Assembly (NCBI GenBank): GCA_963971405.1
Contig: OZ020484.1
Coordinates: 41,252,770-41,316,769 of the forward strand
Direction of reading: 5' to 3'
Source of the DNA: Psococerastis gibbosa
Lineage: Eukaryota; Arthropoda; Insecta; Psocodea; Psocidae
Length of the DNA: 64,000 nt
Shown here: in pieces, positions 48,701 through 60,006 of the stretch
How the letters are laid out: every line of letters begins with the position of its first letter
Position numbering within the stretch: the first letter of the stretch is position 1
Program-made: the position numbers and the translations under genes
The notes under the pieces: model-generated
The model's database searches: none
The model's input: only the letters and a program-made list of their open reading frames with translations
Told to the model about the DNA's origin: nothing

Positions 48701-50774
48701 GATCTACCCCTGAAATTTTGACCCCGTATTTTCACTGTGCTGGTTGGATTTCTCAATGTCAAACTACCCTACTTCATTGTTAGCTCCATTAAATCCGTCA
48801 AAAAATAATAAAGAAGAAATAAAAATACTGTAGTCCTATGACATTATGAGTATTCATTGTGACGCTTCGGAACAAAGGAGGAAATTAAAAATTCAACATC
48901 CCATTAAAGAGGTTTCAAAGTTTGAACATAAGGTAAGCTTTTGTAAAAAAAAAAAAAAAGCAAAAACTTTTAAAAGGCTGTGTTGGTTTGCTTAGTGGAG
49001 CTGCTACATGGAAAGTTGTTTCTTTGCCCCCTACCCCACCACCCCCCCCCCCCCCCCCCATCCCCTTACGTTTTGAAAGCAGGATAAAACGAACATCATT
49101 TTTTAATAAAGTGAATTTCATCTATGCAATGTCCAATACAGATAGAAAAGAGACCAATTTTCCACCAATGGGATGGGTTAGAAAGGGGGGAATTTTTTTA
49201 TGAATCGTACAAAGAGAGCTATATTTGAAGCTGTCTCCTATACATGCACGCTGAGGCTGCATATTATTGTAATACTTTTGAATACTTTTGGCATTTACCA
49301 GTTGAAAGCAGATAAATTAACTAATATTTTAAAAAATAATTAATCCGTGTATTTTTTAGAAATGTTACTCTTTGTATTTCATAAATGAGGCAATTTATAA
49401 CCATTTTTTTTTAAATGTTAATCGCATGCAAACAATTAAATGAATCTATCCAATTGATCTCTTCAGTCGCCTCTGTAGGTTAGTACCAGTGTTGAGCTAC
49501 GATACGTCTCCGATCCCAAGGCGTGTAAAGACTCGCACAAGTAAAAGCACGCTACCACCTTGATATCGAGGTCGGTTATTTGATTAATGTAGCCTACTAT
49601 GCCGATTATTGTTAACAAGATGATTTTGCAGTGAATAGTGCTATTCAAAACTGCGTTTTTTACATTTTTAACCCCATGAGTAAGTTGATCCTAATCGCCA
49701 TAGTTGGCCCCCTGCCCCTTAACAAGCGGGATAGCTACTAACATGTATGCCAACTTAAAACTGATTCATTTCCTTCTCTAATGCTTTCAAAGAAAATGTA
49801 TAATAAACACTTGTGCATTGCATTATAATACATTACACTATTACAGAAATATAACCTAAATTTTTCAACTGCTCTGGGCTATACGGTAACTCTTTTGGTA
49901 TCATATACCCAATCCCCTCCTATCGTCCCTGTACCTTGTTGGGTACGGGAAATAACGAAAGTTGACGGCTCAAAATGCTAAGAGATAGCAAAAACGAAAG
50001 AGATGCTTTCTGGGAATACCAAGTCAAGTGGGATGCAAGTACCTGGAAAATTCTATGCGTTCGGAAAGTGGAGTCTGGAAATTGCAGCTTACTGGAAAAA
50101 GTGAGGATTTAAATTTCGTTTCGGTGGATTTCGCTTTCTTGTGCTTGCGATCAGAGTACACATTTTTCGTTTGCTTGTTTTCTGGATAAGCTTGTGTGTT
50201 CTGCGACGAACTTTTTCACACTTGCGGTGCAAAAGTCTAAAAATAACAGGATTATCTACAGCTGCCACGTTTTCTTCTTATAATGCTTGGGATTATGGCT
50301 GATTTGGCTAGAGAAGTACGGTACCTCCTCAATTCCTGCGGAGGTGGTGAGATTACTTATGACTCGAACTTTAAACCTTCATGCTATACAGTAAACAGAT
50401 ATTGTGAAATTTTAATCAAGTAGAATTTAATTGATTTCATTGGGGATGATTTAGGATAATTTACTCTCGATATTAAGTTATTCTTTTGAGTTAGGGGTAC
50501 GTCTGCAAATCCACAAAATTCCTCGAAACATACACTTTTGTTAAAAAAGAATATAATTATAATTTATTAATACTTTTATAGCAGTTTTATACCAATATTA
50601 GAGATTATCTACTTACATCATTAATACATAACATATAATATTATGTTTGCAAAAAACTGTGATATGTGAAGCAAACGGTTTCGGTCCTGGGTCTTCTTGT
50701 GATGGTGATTGCCCTTACTCTACTGAGGCTCAGTACTAGAACAACGAGAGTCATTATATAGAGTATTGAGGTCC

Positions 50775-50850
50775 AAAATCAAATATCGTCTTATTGTTCG
50801 CCATTTGTATTGCAATAAAGTCGTTATTTATTCATTCATTCATTCATCGT
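50775..50850 (+). mobile_element. LINE 3' tail fragment
   Basis: It ends GCAATAAAGTCGTTATTTAT followed by (ATTC)n and matches the reverse complement of 9465-9530. Short tandem (ATTC)n tails are typical of CR1/L2-type LINEs. Confidence 0.6.
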
Positions 50851-51511
50851 CTATTAATGGATCCAGTGGGTTCTAAATAGATAAATATGACATTTTCCAG
50901 AAAAATACGAATTTTTTATCAGTTACACCGTGCAAAATGACCCAAATTCGAATCAACCGAACAAAATATTCGTGTAACATATCTTTTAAACCCCTCTCCC
51001 TCCCCATTACATCCATATTGCTGCCGATTTAGGATGCAAACGCGAACATTTACATACATAACACGAAAAGCAAAAAACTTAAATTTCGTCGTCATGGCAT
51101 ATAGCTATTTATCAAATTAGTACACCCGGATAGGTACTTAACAGTCAAGTTAAATTTGTTGGCGAAGTCAAGTGGCAGATTGATGACCTAAAAATGAAGT
51201 AGCTAAGGTTGACTCATGAATACTAATTGAGCAAAGTTATGCTAAGTTACGTTAGTGCCGAAATTAATTTGATTCTCTTCGTCTCAATGTTCCCCTGATT
51301 CGATTACCATTGTGTCATTTGCATTTTCTATCTGTTTTCGACTTTGCTTTCTTGGTGAGAAACATTATTCTAACTTGCGTCTACAGATATTTTACTAAAA
51401 TTCACGACTCAAGTTAATATTAAGATGTAAGCAACTACAGAGATGTCAGCTAATCAGGGTGGCCGAAGTCTGAGTGCTTTTCTTAATTTTCACCAGTGGG
51501 CCGATTATGAC

Positions 51512-51679
51512 CAAGGACGGATACAGGGGGGGGGTATGGGGGTAGCTGCCCCCCCCCAATTTGGTAAATCTATTGTAAATTAATTTATTACGCTCTGATT
51601 TAATCGATCCTACATGTGTTTTTCCTATTTTGACCCACAACTACCCCCCCCCCCCCCAAATGGGCTGGATCCGTCCCTG
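51512..51679. mobile_element. hAT-like MITE with G/C tracts
   Basis: 168 bp. The ends are CAAGGACGGATACAG and CTGGATCCGTCCCTG, flanked by ATTATGAC and ATTATGGC (51504-51511 and 51680-51687), an 8-bp duplication with one mismatch. G and C runs lie near both ends. It appears to split the left arm of another palindromic repeat whose right arm is near 51815-51835. Confidence 0.75.
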
Positions 51680-52053
51680 ATTATGGCGATTGGTATAAAC
51701 TTACTCCTGGGGTTAAAACTGTACACAAACAAATTTTGAATAGCGCTTTCCATTGTAAAATTGTCTTGTTTACATTTTTAATACCATGGTATTATATTAA
51801 CCCCGGTATTAAAATCGCCATGACCAGGCCGCTGGATGAGAAATTTGAGTGCTCAGTTAATAGAAATATATTGTTGTCTGTAAAATCAACTGGCTCTAGT
51901 ATATTATCATATTTATTCTATTCTAATGTACATACATGCAAACATACATGACGCATATCGCGTCAAGTTCTTTATTAGCCTATGTATGCGTGCTAAACGT
52001 GGTCAGCTCATGATGTAGCTCAGACTATGCGGCGTTAATGCATTTTGACGCAT

Positions 52054-52654
52054 TTTTGCTTTCCAATTTATACGTAGTATATGGAAAGCTTTGTGATGGT
52101 CGAAATTTTCGATTCCGAGGTCCCAGGAACCCAAAAAAGGGGTTTTTACGAAATGTCTGTCTGTCTGTCGGTCTGTCTGTTCATCGATTTCCGGGTAAAC
52201 TACTCGGTGGATTTGGGTGGAATTTGGCGTGTAGGTTCACAAAATTCCTGCCTCGGGACAATTTTTTTTATTTTGGGGCTAACTGAATTTTGGGGGGTTT
52301 TATTCTCAAAAAACTCCAAAAAAAACGTCTAAAAAAATTATTTCTCAAAAACGGCTCCAACGATTTCTTCTAAATTCTCATATATGGTATAGTCGTTATT
52401 AATGTTGATTGGTCGCTTGCCCCTTGATAGTTTGCTTCTGGGGGTAAAACAATAATAATAACTGCATTTTAATGAAAAATGACTAAAAAAGAATTTATCT
52501 CACTTTCAGTGACGTCATGTGGACAACCCCCCCCCCCTGAGATTTCGGAAATTTTACCACTGGAAAATTATTTACCATGAAATTACTCATATTCTCTATC
52601 TACTAATGATGATAAATTGGAAAGCATGTTCGGGTAAACTCGGACCGGTTCTTT
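52054..52654 (+). mobile_element. HINE/Helentron-like repeat
   Basis: About 600 bp. It starts at a GCTTTCCAATTTATACG palindrome and contains a GTCTGTCTGTCGGTCTGT tract, a C8 run near 52527, and a right end with GGAAAGCATGTTCGGGTAAA and GGACCGGTTCTTTT. Subterminal GCTTTCCAATTTAT / ATAAATTGGAAAGC repeats pair the two ends. Confidence 0.65.
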
Positions 52655-52708
52655 TAAAAGTAATCTACGAAACAACAAATTACCAAGCATGCATGTCGGG
52701 AAAAACTG

Positions 52709-52842
52709 CATGGACACCGCTGGTTGGACAAACTAGAAATGGACCTCCGTGAGTAAGGAGTCCATAGATGGTGGAGCGTCGTACAAAACTGAGATGATTG
52801 TAACAGTATTATTGAGCGGGCCAAAGTCCATCAAGAGCTGTA
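52709..52842 (+). pseudogene. decayed LINE ORF end
   Basis: It translates as HGHRWLDKLEMDLRE, stop, GVHRWWSVVQN, stop, DDCNSIIERAKVHQEL and a final stop. It aligns with 4372-4520 (DLRELGARRWWNVVKNRDDW...EQSKAHQGL) with two in-frame stops. Confidence 0.7.
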
Positions 52843-53204
52843 GAGCCAGAAAAACAACATCTGCAAGTGCATATTAAATTGCAATAGAAATTAGTTTTAT
52901 AACAGATGATCCGCAAAAATTAACGTTGGCCACCTTCCTCAATTTCACTGTCTAATAATGAACTAAAGATCTCACACCTTTCTCATCTCACTTATATATC
53001 TGGTAACTTCAATGCGCCAAAGAACTTGGCAAACTTCGATAAGTGACTACTTTAATCTAAGCTTTTTGCAAGACTTAGGACTGCTGAGAACTGGGGCTTA
53101 TTTTCACGCGACTCATTTGGCTAGGATATACATACTGTATATATACCCGTATAACTCATTATATTATATTATATTATAGCCTATATGGAGAGTATATATA
53201 TATA

Positions 53205-53362
53205 TAAAACACTGACTTTTTTAAATTAGCTTTGGCTGAAGAGGCAACCACCACGTTATAACTGAAATTAGAGGATAGATAAAAACTGGACTTGCGGGAT
53301 TCGAACCCACGATCTACGCCTAGCCGGGGCGTCATCATAACCGCTCGACTACAAGCCCGCAC
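53205..53362 (-). mobile_element. tRNA-derived SINE, family B
   Basis: On the - strand a tRNA-like head (GGGCTTGTAGTCGAGCGG ... GTGGGTTCGAATCCCGC) is followed by CAGTTTTTATCTATCCTC, TAATTTCAGTTATAAC and GGTTGCCTCTTCAGCC. The head can fold as a cloverleaf, but the anticodon loop reads CCGGCTA with C where U33 belongs. It is attached to a SINE body, so it is not a working tRNA gene. Confidence 0.75.
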
Positions 53363-53413
53363 AAGCACAGTTGACACGTATAACTCCTTTAATAATTACT
53401 TAATTCGTTTCAG

Positions 53414-53530
53414 GGTTATGAAGGATCGTTGCTCAAAGTAACAAGCAAGAATGGAAAAACAGCCTCGCCAGTCGGTTTCGTCACATTTAACACAAGAGCG
53501 GGCGCTGAAGCTGCTAAACAGGATCTCCAG
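53414..53530 (+). CDS. cpo: couch potato/RBPMS-family protein, second visible exon (RRM core)
   Basis: This 117-nt exon encodes 39 residues, beginning [15 protein letters not shown] and containing [21 protein letters not shown]. The segment GFVTF is the RNP1 strand of the RRM, the most conserved RNA-contacting strand, and the following helix carries the AEAAKQDLQ signature of the family. The acceptor is TTTCAG at 53408-53413 and the donor is GTACTG at 53531. Phase is 0 at both ends, so it joins the exon at 47803-47880 without a frame change (...FRAYE|GYEGSLL...). The intron between them is 5,533 bp and holds LINE, SINE, hAT and HINE copies. The exon length is divisible by three, so skipping it would keep frame but remove RNP1. 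Confidence 0.94.
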
Positions 53531-53734
53531 GTACTGTACCTGTTTTCATATTTATTCAAATTATGGGGAACCTCATACATTACATTAAATTAATTATCGT
53601 TCTAAATTATTTTGAACCAGGTCAATTTGGATATTCTGGCTAATTAGTAAACTAAATGGATTCATTACCAATTGTCACAAATTTTTAGTACCAGCAGTAT
53701 TCTCGTAAGTTTTAAATGAAAGTTCTTTTATAAT

Positions 53735-53800
53735 TATATATAATATATATATATAATATATTAATTATATAATTATATATATAATAATATATTTAAAAAT
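53735..53800. repeat. AT-rich palindromic tract
   Basis: Alternating ATATAATATATATAT and ATTATATAATTATAT, able to fold on itself, in the cpo intron about 200 bp after the second exon. Confidence 0.7.
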
Positions 53801-54530
53801 AAAATATAAAAGCCACACTAATAATAAATAAATACCGCTCTTAAATTTTATGAGATGGGGTTTCCTTTGACTGAGCCTTTTCATATAGTATAAGGATCAT
53901 TTATAATGAAAGGAAGGTCAGTGATTCCGGGGGGAATACGAGAGACTTGCTGAAAAACAGTGTTGATTCAGCGAAAACAGCCCTTATCTGGCGATATTTA
54001 CCTAAAAATTGAAGGAAAATCTTGTAATACCTTGTTTGCCGACATTACTGCAATTTTCTTTTCAACGTGTCTGATTGCTGACTCCCAAATTTTCAACCGT
54101 AATTGTACCTCGCTGAATACTACTACCACTATAATTTTAGAATTTCATTTTCTTATTATGTGAGACTGCTCACCTCATTCCCCAATAATGATAAATTGCA
54201 TTAGGTATTCTACTACGAAATTGGCATTTTCATTTGTTTTTTTTTTTAATTATTTGAAATAACTTTATTGCAAATGGGTAAGATACACGTCTATTTAACA
54301 AAGAGTTAGTTAGACTTACATTGTCTGCTGTGTTAATAGTGATGAATTGTATTTATAGGAGGCAAAGTAAGTCCAACTAACCCTATGTTAAATTGTATTA
54401 CACCATTGTCTTTACCTTTACAAATAGATTAAGATACATCTCCCTAAGGTAATTTAAATACCTAGCTGTGCATGCCTCTCTTACGACAAAGATTTCAAAA
54501 TATTTTGTAAACAGATAAGAGACAAATGTT

Positions 54531-55357
54531 TTTGCTTTCCAATTTATACGTAGTATAAGGAAAGCTTTGTGATGGTCGAAATTTTCGATTCCGAGATTTC
54601 AACGGATTTACAAGTTTTCAGGTCCCAGGAACCCAAAAAAGTGGTTTTTACGAAATGTCTGTCTGTTTGTCGCTCTTTCGCTCTGTCTGTCGCTCTGTCT
54701 GTCTGTGCGTCGATTTCCGGGCAAACTACTCGGTCGATTTTCTTTTTCTTTTTATTTTGGGCTAACTCAATTTGGGGCGGTTTGATTCTCAAAAAACTCA
54801 TAAAAAAGTCTAAAAAAATTATTTCCCAAAAACGGCTGCAACGATTTCTTTTCAATTCACATATATTGTGGTCGTTATTAATGTTGACAAAATTCGGGGG
54901 CTCGCTTGCCCCTTGGTTGTTTGCTTCTGGTGGTAAAAAAAATAAAAATAACTAAATTTTAATGAACAATGACTAAAAAATAATTTTTCTGTAAAACCTT
55001 TCCAACGATGATTTCTACCTTCAGGCATGTTTTGGGTGTTAAATTGAGTAACGAAACCGGACAGGTTGCTTTCCCAAAAAATTATTTGGTTTTGTGCAAA
55101 AAAAAAATGTTTTTGAAAAAATGATAGAAAATTCACAGTCAAATGCCATAATTGCTGTGTGGTAATTTGTTGGTCTGACCTATCTAGAATTTAACTCACC
55201 TCCAGTGACGTCAGGTGGACAACCCCCCCCCCCCCCCCCCCGAGATGCCCGAAATTTAGCTATAGGCAAATTATTTACCATGAAATTACTCATTTTCTCT
55301 ATAGCTACTACTTGATAAATTGGAAAGCATGTTCGAGTAAACTCGGACCGGTTCTTT
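54531..55357 (+). mobile_element. HINE/Helentron-like repeat, longest uninterrupted copy
   Basis: 827 bp, with both subterminal inverted repeats, a GTCTGTCTGTTTGTCGCTCT-type microsatellite near 54656-54712, a C18 run near 55221 and the terminal phrase GGACCGGTTCTTT. It defines the family for the other copies. Confidence 0.7.
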
Positions 55358-55709
55358 AATAAACCCTCCACGGTCGCAAACATGCAAAATTAGTCTTTAC
55401 CGGAAAGCAGTGTATTTGTCTGACAGCTACTCTGACTGGTCTGCAAAATCGGTATAATGCACTTAATCACATTTTTAGAGCAATTATATTGCCTAATGAT
55501 AAAAATGTAAATTTGTTGCAAACTCTAGTATTTCATATCATTCTTTCATAAATCAATTTTCAATTCTTTGCAGATGTGAAACGATGAATTCATTAATTTT
55601 GTCAATATTACCAGTCTCAAATTGTTTCCAAATTATTTTTAAAATATTTTTAAATTGCTGCTAAGCAGTATTTATTGTTTCAGCATTTTTTTAATTACCT
55701 ATGAGATAA

Positions 55710-56090
55710 GGTGCACATTCCATTGACCGGCTAGGGCTATTTCCAAAAACGGTGACGTGGTAGCAGACATTCAAGACTTAGGTGGCGTTTCCACCGACCT
55801 CGCATTGCTGAATTGACGGAAATGTTTATTTTCCTCCAAGCCATAGTTAAAATTAATCAATGATCATACAGTAAAATCACAAACAAACTAAAATTAAAAA
55901 ATGGCGTCATGGGATATGTTAAGAAACAACCTTTTTATTAGATTTCTATAAAAAGAAAAATTCTAATTTCCGTCAATGTCATTTGCATTCTGCAATGCGA
56001 GGTCGGTGGAAACGCAACCTAAGTCTTGAATGTCTGCTACCACGTCGCTCTTTTTGGAGATAGCCCTAGCCGGTCGGTGGAATGGGCGCC
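55710..56090. mobile_element. composite nested palindromic MITE (in cpo intron)
   Basis: 381 bp. Outer ends GGTGCACATTCCATTGACC and GGTCGGTGGAATGGGCGCC; inner ends at about 55781-56019 (GGTGGCGTTTCCACC and inverse) at the palindrome centre, between CAAGACTTA and TAAGTCTTG. The core is in the same direction as the copy at 56936 and reverse to that at 46321. Confidence 0.85.
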
Positions 56091-56935
56091 TTAAGAAAGT
56101 ACTTACGGCTGATGAAACGCTGTATATTAAGTCATTAGTATGATAACCGCCCTTGCCCTGAACCTGTACATATTTAATAATGAATGGAAATCTAGACTTG
56201 TATTGCGCGACATATTAGCCTAGTATTCTAGTTGGGATTACTTAAATCTCTGTTTAATCCCTTTATTAAGTTTAAGCTTCTTGTCGAAGCGTTAAGCTTT
56301 GCATCCGGATTTCTGTGAGCTGCTTACAACAGACCCAAGTCTCTTTAAACTACTTTTTCTCCACTTTCGTTCCTACTTACAAATCTATGCGAATTTTCTA
56401 ATACGATACCTATCTATTACCCGAAACCCGAAAGAACCTATTTATGGATTCGTTGCTTTGTCGGAAAAAAGCTTGCATGTGCCTCATCCGGTTTGTAGGC
56501 ACTTTCCTACCAAAATGAAAAACATTTATGTATGTAAGAATGCATTCTTATCTTTCAGCTGTTGATAAATAAGTTTACGCCTTGTTTACCCATAACGTAA
56601 GGAACGTTCTATTGGGGAACCTAAAAAACACAGAACGGCTGAGGCTACTGCTGTACTACTGTTTGCCTAGGCATTGAATAGACCGAAACACTTTATTTGC
56701 TCCAATACTACTAAAAGCTTGCATTAGTAAAATCGAAAAAACTCGGTGTTTCGTTCTGTTCAATACTTGGTCCAACAGTAGGGTACCTAATACTTACTAC
56801 AGTGGCGTACAAATAAAGTATTTTTGCGGGGTCAAGACCAGATCGCATATAGCTATCACATACTATCCGACCACGATGGCACTTGGAACACTTATAGAAA
56901 TGGAATAAACTCGGTGTTCCGCTTAGGTGCCAATT

Positions 56936-57309
56936 CCATTGACCGGCTAGGGCTATTTCCAAAAATGGTGACGTGGTAGCAGACATTCAAGACTTAGGTG
57001 GCGTTTCCACCGACCTCGCATTGCAGAATTGACAAAAATGTTTATTTTCCTCTATGCCATAGTTAAAATTGATCAATGATCCTACAGTAAAATCACAAAC
57101 AAACAAACTAAAATTAAAAAATGGCGTCATGGGATATGTTAAGTACAAACATTTTAATAGATTTCTATAAAAAGAAAAATTCTAATTTCCGTCAATGTCA
57201 TTTGCATTCTGCAATGCGAGGTCGGTGGAAACTCAACATAAGTCTTGAATGTCTGCTACCACGTCACTGTTTTTGGAAATAGCCCTAGCCGGTCAATGGA
57301 ATGGGCGCC
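56936..57309. mobile_element. composite nested palindromic MITE (in cpo intron)
   Basis: 374 bp. Outer ends GGTGCCAATTCCATTGACC and its inverse, flanked by TTA on both sides; inner ends at about 56997-57238. Same layout as 55710-56090, 845 bp away, in the same direction. Confidence 0.85.
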
Positions 57310-58149
57310 TTATGTAAGGTTTCTAAGAAACAAAGTGTTTCTAGTGCCCTCCTATCGTGGTAGGGTTGTATATACGCAACTGTATTACTGTATTTTGGTG
57401 CTCGAAATAATATTATTAATTAAACTGTACTTTGTGTGTAAGCTGTTTTCATGAGAGTAGCACCGCAGCGCTGGTCACCTTAGAAGTCACAATTTGAACT
57501 GCTCACTATTTTCCAAGAGCTCCCTTACTGTATGTACACTTAGGCGTCATTCTCTACAGCTTTCTCCTGTACACTCCCAACACGATGGGCACTCGGGAAG
57601 TGAAAGTAGGAAAGAAAGAGACAAACGTGGCACCACTTTGCAGTGAATAATGCAAAAAAGATCCCTGTATGTAACGCCAAGGTAATCAATTTTTTGCAGT
57701 GGCTTGTTAATGATGTGGATTCATACAACAACCTAAAGGCAGAATAGTTCGCGGACCTCAAAAATTTCTAACTCTTGATTTAAAAAATAATAATAATAAT
57801 CTCTCAAGAGGAAAACCAATTTCTAAAGAGAAGAGAAAGAAGATCTTCTGGATCTTTGCTGCATCTGTGAGAAACATTGTTAGCAAATACTTCTATCACC
57901 TTCAGCAGGCCATTATCAGGCTGTTCTGTGAAAACGATAGTAGCAGTCTCAAACGAAAAACTACAATTTCTCAGAAGAAAGGCAGTCACCAGAAATCCTT
58001 AATTCTTCTTGCATGGGCGAATAATGTTGAAGGAAATCACTGTAAGTGGAGGCAGGCAGTATGCCAACCTGTCACTATAAGAACATGCCGAAGGATCATG
58101 AAAAAAATTATACATGCATCGCCATATCACCATATCGCTGATCGGGAAC

Positions 58150-58269
58150 TTGACCATCTGTAAGCTTCACACTCCATTCTGATGACTTTAGGTCCTTGGT
58201 TGCCCTCATAGAGCTCAAATCATGACTCATTGGACCAAATGCCTCCCTCCACGTTATGGTGATTTACAT
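58150..58269 (-). pseudogene. possible Tc1-like transposase fragment
   Basis: The - strand reads VEGGIWSNES, stop, FELYEGNQGPKVIRMECEAY. In Tc1-like transposases the second catalytic Asp sits in a W/FSDES.FEL stretch followed by V.R..GE.Y. Here the Asp is replaced by Asn and a stop follows, so the copy is dead. Only about 40 codons survive; the call rests on pattern memory. Confidence 0.4.
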
Positions 58270-59873
58270 CAACGTTGCTCATCTATGCAGAAAAATTAAG
58301 GACTACAGGTGCTTGCTTTCTCAAGGGAAAATAGTAGATTTTCCGTCTACTTTTGGTTTGGAACTACAACTACCGTTGGACAATTATTATTATCATTATG
58401 TTTGCAATTAAACTATTATTATCATTATCATGTGCGTGAGGACAATTTGAATTTCGCGCCCAAATCAGTTGCGTGTTTTGAAGTAATGTGTGCGCGCGCA
58501 GCAGAAAAATTAAGTACAGTATCGCAGAAATCTCGTAGCGGTATGAGCAATTTTTATAACTTAAATAATCATATAATTCATTCCCAACCGTTTTCACGGA
58601 ATAGATCCGGAAGATGTATGGTCTTTTTTCTTGTCTCATCAGAAATTGGTTTACCTCTTGGCATTTCTTTAATTATGATGTTTACAGTATTTTTTTAGCA
58701 CTTTTCTCCTAATCAGTAAATGCGTGCAACTGATACGCCTCACAAACGGATGAAACAAAATTTATTTCTGAGGACTCCATAATTATGTATTCCATTTGAT
58801 GTTTATATTAATTACATTGGGTTGTTGAAGCCTTGTTCCCATTCTTTTAAATGCTGGATTAACTAAGTTACGCTAATGATATGTTTTAACCAACAATTAA
58901 ATGCTAATTATTAATTTCATTTTTTATACTAAAATAATGGACCAGAAACAAAATAGATAGGGTAGGTACCTAGCAGCAATATATAATATTTCATCTTCTA
59001 CTGCACATTTTTCATGCCTACTGAAACAGAAAATAATTTAAATTTCAAATAGGAGCTTTGTTTTCTTGGGAGCAGAATAATTTTACAAAAATATGATAAA
59101 CAATTCAAGGGTAAACGTTGTCAATTTTAGTAAAGGTACATATCTCGTTATGTATTTACCCATCCATACAAGTACGTTACACTTACGGTGGACTGCGAAT
59201 TTGAAACATATTAAAATGTCGTAAAAAACTACTCCACAAGCTACTTTTTCATGGGTATTGCCCTCCCTCACCAATAATGGATACTGGAAAATCCCATCAC
59301 CCTTACGCACTACACATTTTGTGGAATATTTGCTTTTGAATTCCAATATGGCTGCTTTCAATGGACAACTTTCGCGTAGGAGAATGCTTAAGCTTAACCA
59401 GGCCGGCTGGATGGGCATCCGGAGCTCAGTCACTCCACCATTCCACCATTTCGCGGTAGTTTCCTTGTGTAAGCGGGTGGTGCTCGCTATAAGCCCAATA
59501 CAATAAAAATCAAGCTATTTACGAGTCAAATGCGCAGAAACTTACTGTGTCTGTTGAATTGTTCATTTATTCATCCTTTGCCTCTATTTTTTATGTTGGA
59601 ACACATGGCCAAACGCTTCCTTTTGCCATTTCCTCCTCTACACTTCACTGCTATCGGCCTTACTTAGCTTATGGTCTGGCGCTATCTATTCTATTATCGT
59701 GTGCGCCCAACCAATCAAAACATTTTGTTTTAACGTCATTTCTCTATGAATTCCTTTACGAAAGTTGTCCATGTTTCCACGGTTCACATCAGTGGTCTAT
59801 GGTGGTGCCAGGTTTGTCTTTCCCGACGGTGCCCCGTTCAATACACCTCTAATGCTTGTTCCTCTCACAGCAG

Positions 59874-60006
59874 GGTGTCCGCTTTGACCCGGACATGCCG
59901 CAGACCATACGGCTGGAGTTTGCAAAGAGTAACACGAAAGTGAGCAAGCCGAAGCAAGCGACCGCGACGGCGGGCCACCCCACCCTCGTTCACCCCCTCA
60001 CTGGTC
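59874..60006 (+). CDS. cpo: couch potato/RBPMS-family protein, third visible exon (RRM end and linker)
   Basis: This 133-nt exon encodes [20 protein letters not shown] followed by [24 protein letters not shown] and the first base of the next codon. It completes the RRM (final strand [12 protein letters not shown]) and begins the linker typical of arthropod couch potato. The donor is GTAAGT at 60007, phase 1. A split codon starting with C fits the His that follows HPLTG in known couch potato proteins, but the next exon is not in the remaining 4 kb. The acceptor is doubled: CACAG at 59870 and CAG at 59873 are 3 bp apart. The intron before it is 6,343 bp. The exon is clearly richer in G+C than the surrounding intron. 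If this intron were retained, the frame would run on about 15 codons to a stop at 60051-60053. Confidence 0.94.

Larger units (their letters stand above)
47881..53413 (+). other. intron between first and second visible cpo exons
   Basis: This is a 5.5-kb intron bounded by GTGAGT and TTTCAG. It contains AT microsatellites, a C17 tract near 49041, a LINE tail at 50775-50850, a hAT MITE at 51512-51679, a HINE-like element at 52054-52654, a decayed LINE ORF end at 52709-52842 and a tRNA-SINE at 53205-53362. The interval 47881-48600 shows nothing recognisable except a run of ordinary AT-rich sequence. Confidence 0.85.
53531..59873 (+). other. intron between second and third visible cpo exons
   Basis: This is a 6.3-kb intron bounded by GTACTG and the doubled acceptor CACAGCAG. 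It carries an AT palindrome block near 53735-53800, a HINE-like copy at 54531-55357, two composite palindromic MITEs at 55710-56090 and 56936-57309, and a decayed transposase fragment at 58150-58269. The last 1.6 kb (58270-59873) shows nothing recognisable. Confidence 0.85.

Noticed and set aside
57867-58163. 98-codon + strand frame with a helix-turn-helix-like phrase TIRTCRRIMKK
   Set aside because: It lies next to a better transposase match on the other strand; not enough to call.
58309-58698. 129-codon + strand frame with an overlapping - strand frame
   Set aside because: Opposing open frames in low-complexity TTATTATTATCATTA sequence; no domain.
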